A DNA stretch of 8,452 nucleotides from an uncultured Chlamydiaceae bacterium (lineage in GTDB: Bacteria > Chlamydiota > Chlamydiia > Chlamydiales > Parachlamydiaceae), in the NCBI GenBank assembly GCA_945957185.1, contig CAMFKA010000090.1:1-8452 (forward strand). Reading direction: 5' to 3'. The notes under the pieces are model-generated. The model did not search any database and was not told the origin of the DNA. It saw only the letters and a list, made by a program, of their open reading frames with translations. The translations under genes were made by a program, and so were the position numbers. Below are positions 5,570-8,452 of the stretch, piece after piece (the first letter of the stretch is position 1; each line of letters begins with the position of its first letter).

Positions 5570-7075
5570 ATGCAGCAATTTCGCTTTCATCTGATTTTTG
5601 CGCTTCTCCTCCTTTCGCCGCTCCTCTCTTTTGCTGCGGACACGGTAGAGCCCCCACCACAAAAGGACGAAGCGGTTTCCACAAAACATCAAATCACTCT
5701 TGATGGCGCAGCCCTCGACTACACCGCGACTGCAGGAAACTACGTTCTTAAAGATGATAAAGGGGCTCCAAAAGGAAGCATCTTTTACATTAGCTACACC
5801 AAAGACAACTCAGCAAACGCGTCCGACCGTCCCATCACTTTTTGTTTTAATGGAGGACCCGGCTCCTCCTCGATTTGGTTGCATATGGGAGCGTTTGGGC
5901 CCAAGAGAGTATTTCTGACTGACGAAGGCACTGCCACTCCTCCCTACACGACAGTAGACAACGAATACAGCATCCTAGACCTAACAGACCTAGTGTTCAT
6001 CGATCCCATCTCCACAGGGTACAGCCGCCCAGCTCCCGGGGAAGACGCCAAGCAATTTCACGGCGTAGAAGAAGATGTGAAATGGATGGCAGAATTTATT
6101 CGACTATTTGTGACCCGTCAGCAGCGTTGGGACTCGCCAAAGTACGTTGCCGGAGAAAGTTACGGCGGAACACGTGCGGCAGTGCTTTCGAAATATCTGC
6201 AAGAAACGATGAATATGGATCTTAGCGGAGTGTTATTGATCTCTCCGGTGCTAGATTTCAACACGCATCAAAGTGGCAACACCCCTACAGACTTGAGCTT
6301 TGCGTTATGTGTACCATCATTTACCGCAGCAGCGCATTACCATAAAAAGATCGACACAAGCGAGCCCCTTGAAGTGGTTCTCAAGCGATCTCAAGAATTT
6401 GCTCTCGGAGCCTACTCTCTAGCGCTCCTGCAGGGCTCTGAGCTCCCAAAAGAAAAGTTTCAAGCGGTAGCAAAAGAGCTATCTTCACTCATTGGAATCC
6501 CTCAAGAGTATATTGAAAGAGCGAATCTACGCGTGCACTACCTTAGATTTATCAAAGAACTTTTACGCTCCTCGGAGCGTATTATAGGGCGTTTTGACAG
6601 CAGGTACACCGGTTTCGACAGCGACCTTTGTGGAAGTTATCCCGAATCGGACCCCAGCCTGGACTTGGTCATAGGACCTTATACCGCGACATTTTACGAA
6701 TATGTCGCGCACAATCTGCAGTGGAATAAGGACGATCAGTACAAAGTATTGATCGACGTATCGCCGTGGAATTGGGGGAAGTCATCGACGCAGTCATTAA
6801 ATGTTTCTGAAGAGCTTCGGGAGGCGCTTTCTCGCAATCCCAACCTCAAGCTTTTTGTTGCTGCAGGTCTTTACGATCTTGCAACCCCTTACTATGCCAC
6901 GCATTACAACATTACGCACTTGAATCCGAACCTTCCGAACAGCATTGAAGAGCACTTTTACAATGCTGGACACATGATGTATACTTACAAACCGGCTCTT
7001 ATCCAGTTAAAAGGTGACATTCGCAATTTTTACCAATATTCCAAAATTCCTCTTGCTTCGGATTCGATCCCTTGA
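5570..7075 (+). CDS. Secreted S10 family serine carboxypeptidase
   Basis: The product is a 501-residue exported peptidase of family S10 (alpha/beta hydrolase fold), which removes C-terminal residues from peptides, usually best at acid pH. A Sec signal (MQQFRFHLIFALLLLSPLLS, cut after FAA near 23) opens the protein. The oxyanion-hole motif FNGGPGSSS is at 93-101, the nucleophile in GESYGG is Ser197, the catalytic Asp436 lies in GLYDLATP and His468 in NAGHMMY, so the triad is complete. Length fits the bacterial members. A strong ribosome site, AAAGGAG (5557-5563), stands six bases before ATG 5570. The gene is divergent from the DUF2490 barrel gene and followed after 21 bases by a tRNA. A role in digesting host or envelope peptides is inferred. 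S10 enzymes are best known from eukaryotic vacuoles and lysosomes, with scattered bacterial homologues. Confidence 0.93.
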   Translation: MQQFRFHLIFALLLLSPLLSFAADTVEPPPQKDEAVSTKHQITLDGAALDYTATAGNYVLKDDKGAPKGSIFYISYTKDNSANASDRPITFCFNGGPGSSSIWLHMGAFGPKRVFLTDEGTATPPYTTVDNEYSILDLTDLVFIDPISTGYSRPAPGEDAKQFHGVEEDVKWMAEFIRLFVTRQQRWDSPKYVAGESYGGTRAAVLSKYLQETMNMDLSGVLLISPVLDFNTHQSGNTPTDLSFALCVPSFTAAAHYHKKIDTSEPLEVVLKRSQEFALGAYSLALLQGSELPKEKFQAVAKELSSLIGIPQEYIERANLRVHYLRFIKELLRSSERIIGRFDSRYTGFDSDLCGSYPESDPSLDLVIGPYTATFYEYVAHNLQWNKDDQYKVLIDVSPWNWGKSSTQSLNVSEELREALSRNPNLKLFVAAGLYDLATPYYATHYNITHLNPNLPNSIEEHFYNAGHMMYTYKPALIQLKGDIRNFYQYSKIPLASDSIP

Positions 7076-7081
7076 TATGCT
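7053..7081 (+). promoter_or_regulatory. Candidate promoter for the tRNA gene
   Basis: TTGCTT (7053-7058), 17 bases and TATGCT (7076-7081) with an extended -10 TG (TGA-TATGCT) give a start near 7088, about nine bases before the tRNA. The -35 lies in the end of the carboxypeptidase coding sequence, and that gene's TGA stop provides the extended -10 TG. Confidence 0.45.
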
Positions 7082-7096
7082 AAGTTATCGTAATAG

Positions 7097-7170
<74 letters not shown>

Positions 7171-7171
7171 T

Positions 7172-7191
7172 TTATCTAAGCTGTTAGATAA
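7172..7191 (+). terminator. Possible terminator hairpin after the tRNA
   Basis: A perfect 8-bp stem TTATCTAA (7172-7179) / TTAGATAA (7184-7191) with loop GCTG begins one base after the tRNA. It is AT-rich and followed by CAGTCATTTT rather than a clean T run, so it may act as a weak terminator or a processing signal. Confidence 0.35.
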
Positions 7192-7413
7192 CAGTCATTT
7201 TCGTTCTGGCGTAATGTTCTTTTCTCAACAAGAAAGACATTATGTCAGGATGCCACCCCTTTTGCGATGTTTGCAGCTCAATAGTGCTTAATCTCGGTTG
7301 ATTCCTGCTAAAATAATGTGCAAAACATCGTAAATCGTGATATAAGGTTTTCAATATTTTTGACGTAGACGGACAAAACTCATGCACGTCCTAACTCTAA
7401 AAAGAAATGGATT

Positions 7414-8289
7414 ATGAACATTAATAAGCTTTTCTCTAGTCAAGCAAAGGCATGCTTTTTCAGTATTTTTATACTATGGTCTTTTCATGGAACCAGTTTT
7501 GCTAATCATTCAGCAACCCAAGAACGTAAAACTTTCATTGTCACTGGAGCCTCTGGTGAATTGGGAGGCGCAACCGCTAGACTACTGGCTCATGACTATG
7601 ATTTGATTTTAACTGGAAGAAGTCTTAACAAACTAAAAAATCTACAAGAAGAATTGAAAGCAGGAAATTCAGGCCATTATCAAATATGCTCCCTGGATTT
7701 CATAGATCACTCATCTAGAGAAAATTTTAACATTTACTTAAAACAAACTGATTCACAGGTTGCAGGAATCGTTTTGATTGCTCCAAGACCACAATTTTAT
7801 GGAAAAGCTCTGATACAAGACGAAAATGTTTGGCTAGAAGTATTTCAAAATACATTTACTGGCCCTATGGAAGCTTTAAAAATCATGCTACCGTATTTAA
7901 CTAACCCTAGTAAAATTGTTGTGATTTCTGGCACTACTTCAGTTCAATTACAACCTGAATACGGCCCCTCTTGCGTTATCCGTAGGATGTGGACTACTTA
8001 TACAAAAGCTCTATCTCATCAATTAGGTCCTCAAGGAATTAGCGTCAATACTCTTTCACCAGGAGTTGTTTTGACTAATTTTCATGAAGAAAGAATTCAA
8101 AAAAAAGCTAATGACAGTGGATTGAGTTATGAAGAGCAAATGGAAAAAGAAGTCGCTAACATTCCTCTGCATCGCCATGCAAAGCCGCAGGAAGTTGCTC
8201 AAACAATTAAATTTCTTCTTTCTGAGCAATCAGATTTTATTAATGGCGTTAACTTGATTCTAGATGGTGGATTTACTGTAAGCTATTAG
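7414..8289 (+). CDS. Exported, active-site-degenerate SDR-family protein
   Basis: This 291-residue protein has the Rossmann fold of short-chain dehydrogenases/reductases. The nucleotide-binding TGASGELG is at 44-51, a LTGRS follows beta-2 (66-70), VNTLSPG is at 191-197 and the C-terminal DGGF at 284-287. Two features are unusual. The N-terminus is a good Sec signal (hydrophobic ACFFSIFILW, cleavage after TSFA near 30), whereas SDRs are normally cytosolic because they need NAD(P). The catalytic YxxxK is replaced: aligning from VNTLSPG backwards puts Ser176 and Arg180 (SCVIR) in its place, and NNAG is IAPR. Reductase activity is therefore doubtful, although Ser162 is kept. ATG 7414 has only a poor ribosome site. 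The gene looks AT-richer than the carboxypeptidase gene. Its stop overlaps the ribosome site of the aldo/keto reductase remnant, suggesting a former operon. Confidence 0.82.
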   Translation: MNINKLFSSQAKACFFSIFILWSFHGTSFANHSATQERKTFIVTGASGELGGATARLLAHDYDLILTGRSLNKLKNLQEELKAGNSGHYQICSLDFIDHSSRENFNIYLKQTDSQVAGIVLIAPRPQFYGKALIQDENVWLEVFQNTFTGPMEALKIMLPYLTNPSKIVVISGTTSVQLQPEYGPSCVIRRMWTTYTKALSHQLGPQGISVNTLSPGVVLTNFHEERIQKKANDSGLSYEEQMEKEVANIPLHRHAKPQEVAQTIKFLLSEQSDFINGVNLILDGGFTVSY

Positions 8290-8297
8290 GAGAGAAA

Positions 8298-8422
8298 ATG
8301 TTAAAAAACGCAAGTTAGGAAATCAAGGTCTTGAAGTTTCAGAATTAGGGCTGGGTTGTATGGGCATGAGCCAATCCTATGGCAACCCTAATGAAAAGGG
8401 CCGGACCTGCGTAACTGAATAA
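8298..8422 (+). pseudogene. Aldo/keto reductase remnant, frameshifted and truncated
   Basis: Reading from 8309 gives RKLGNQGLEVSELGLGCMGM followed by SQSYGNPNEK, the typical N-terminus of a cytosolic NADPH-dependent aldo/keto reductase. The only good start, ATG 8298 with AGGAG (8288-8292) five bases before it, is out of frame: it reads MLKNAS and stops. One more A in the run 8303-8308 would restore ML-KKRKLG in frame. After NPNEK the similarity stops abruptly and the frame ends at TAA 8420-8422, so the catalytic Asp, Tyr, Lys and His regions (normally 280-340 residues in all) are absent. Two independent lesions make a decayed gene likely, although the frameshift alone could be a sequencing error in a homopolymer. 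It was probably co-transcribed with the SDR gene. Confidence 0.75.
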
Positions 8423-8452
8423 CTTGTGTGTGATGAAGGTCAGATCTTGTTA
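8423..8452. other. Unassigned sequence after the aldo/keto reductase break
   Basis: The last bases of the window carry no recognisable coding signal. They follow the abrupt end of aldo/keto reductase similarity near 8398 and may be the start of an inserted or rearranged segment; too little is present to tell. Confidence 0.3.

Overview
The window looks like part of a chromosome from a member of the Chlamydiae, most likely an environmental (Parachlamydiales-type) lineage. Four things point that way, none decisive alone: a protein with a chlamydial inclusion-membrane (Inc)-like bilobed hydrophobic hairpin, a DUF2490-type outer membrane protein, an AGCS sodium:amino-acid symporter with an altered signature motif, and a secreted S10 serine carboxypeptidase. 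The family or genus cannot be named from the sequence alone.

Layout. Bases 1-369 are non-coding and packed with inverted repeats: a 112-base nested palindrome with a third diverged copy of its core hairpin, then two further dyads that look like REP/RAYT-type repeat debris. A histidine-phosphatase gene (+) follows and collides tail to tail, by 14 bases, with an AGCS symporter gene (-). Upstream of the symporter on the same strand is a small Tsr3/DTW-like (TDD superfamily) RNA aminocarboxypropyltransferase homologue. The symporter also has its own strong promoter, whose -35 box overlaps the stop codon of the Tsr3-like gene. Divergent from the Tsr3-like gene is an exported thioredoxin-fold protein with a CAYC active site and a helical C-terminal region; its coding sequence contains a perfect 11-bp hairpin with a GUAA loop. 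Next is the Inc-like gene with a near-consensus promoter. It ends on a CTAG palindrome that also supplies the stop codon of the convergent DUF2490 outer-membrane gene. Divergent from that gene is a complete S10 carboxypeptidase with signal peptide and catalytic triad.

A tRNA gene with anticodon CAU (elongator Met or Ile2) sits just after the carboxypeptidase. Beyond it composition becomes visibly more AT-rich. An exported, active-site-degenerate SDR gene is followed, apparently in the same transcript, by an aldo/keto reductase remnant that is frameshifted in an A run and cut off after about 30 residues. This suggests an eroding, possibly acquired segment next to the tRNA.

Functionally, much of the window faces outward: the Inc-like protein, the DUF2490 barrel, the exported thioredoxin-like protein, the secreted peptidase, the amino-acid importer and the exported SDR. 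A plausible but unproven link is that the S10 peptidase and the AGCS permease both serve amino-acid supply in an intracellular lifestyle. I see no CRISPR array, complete insertion sequence, phage module or defence system. The best candidates for new biology are the Inc-like effector, the Tsr3-like enzyme in a bacterium, the exported degenerate SDR, and the nested palindromic repeat.
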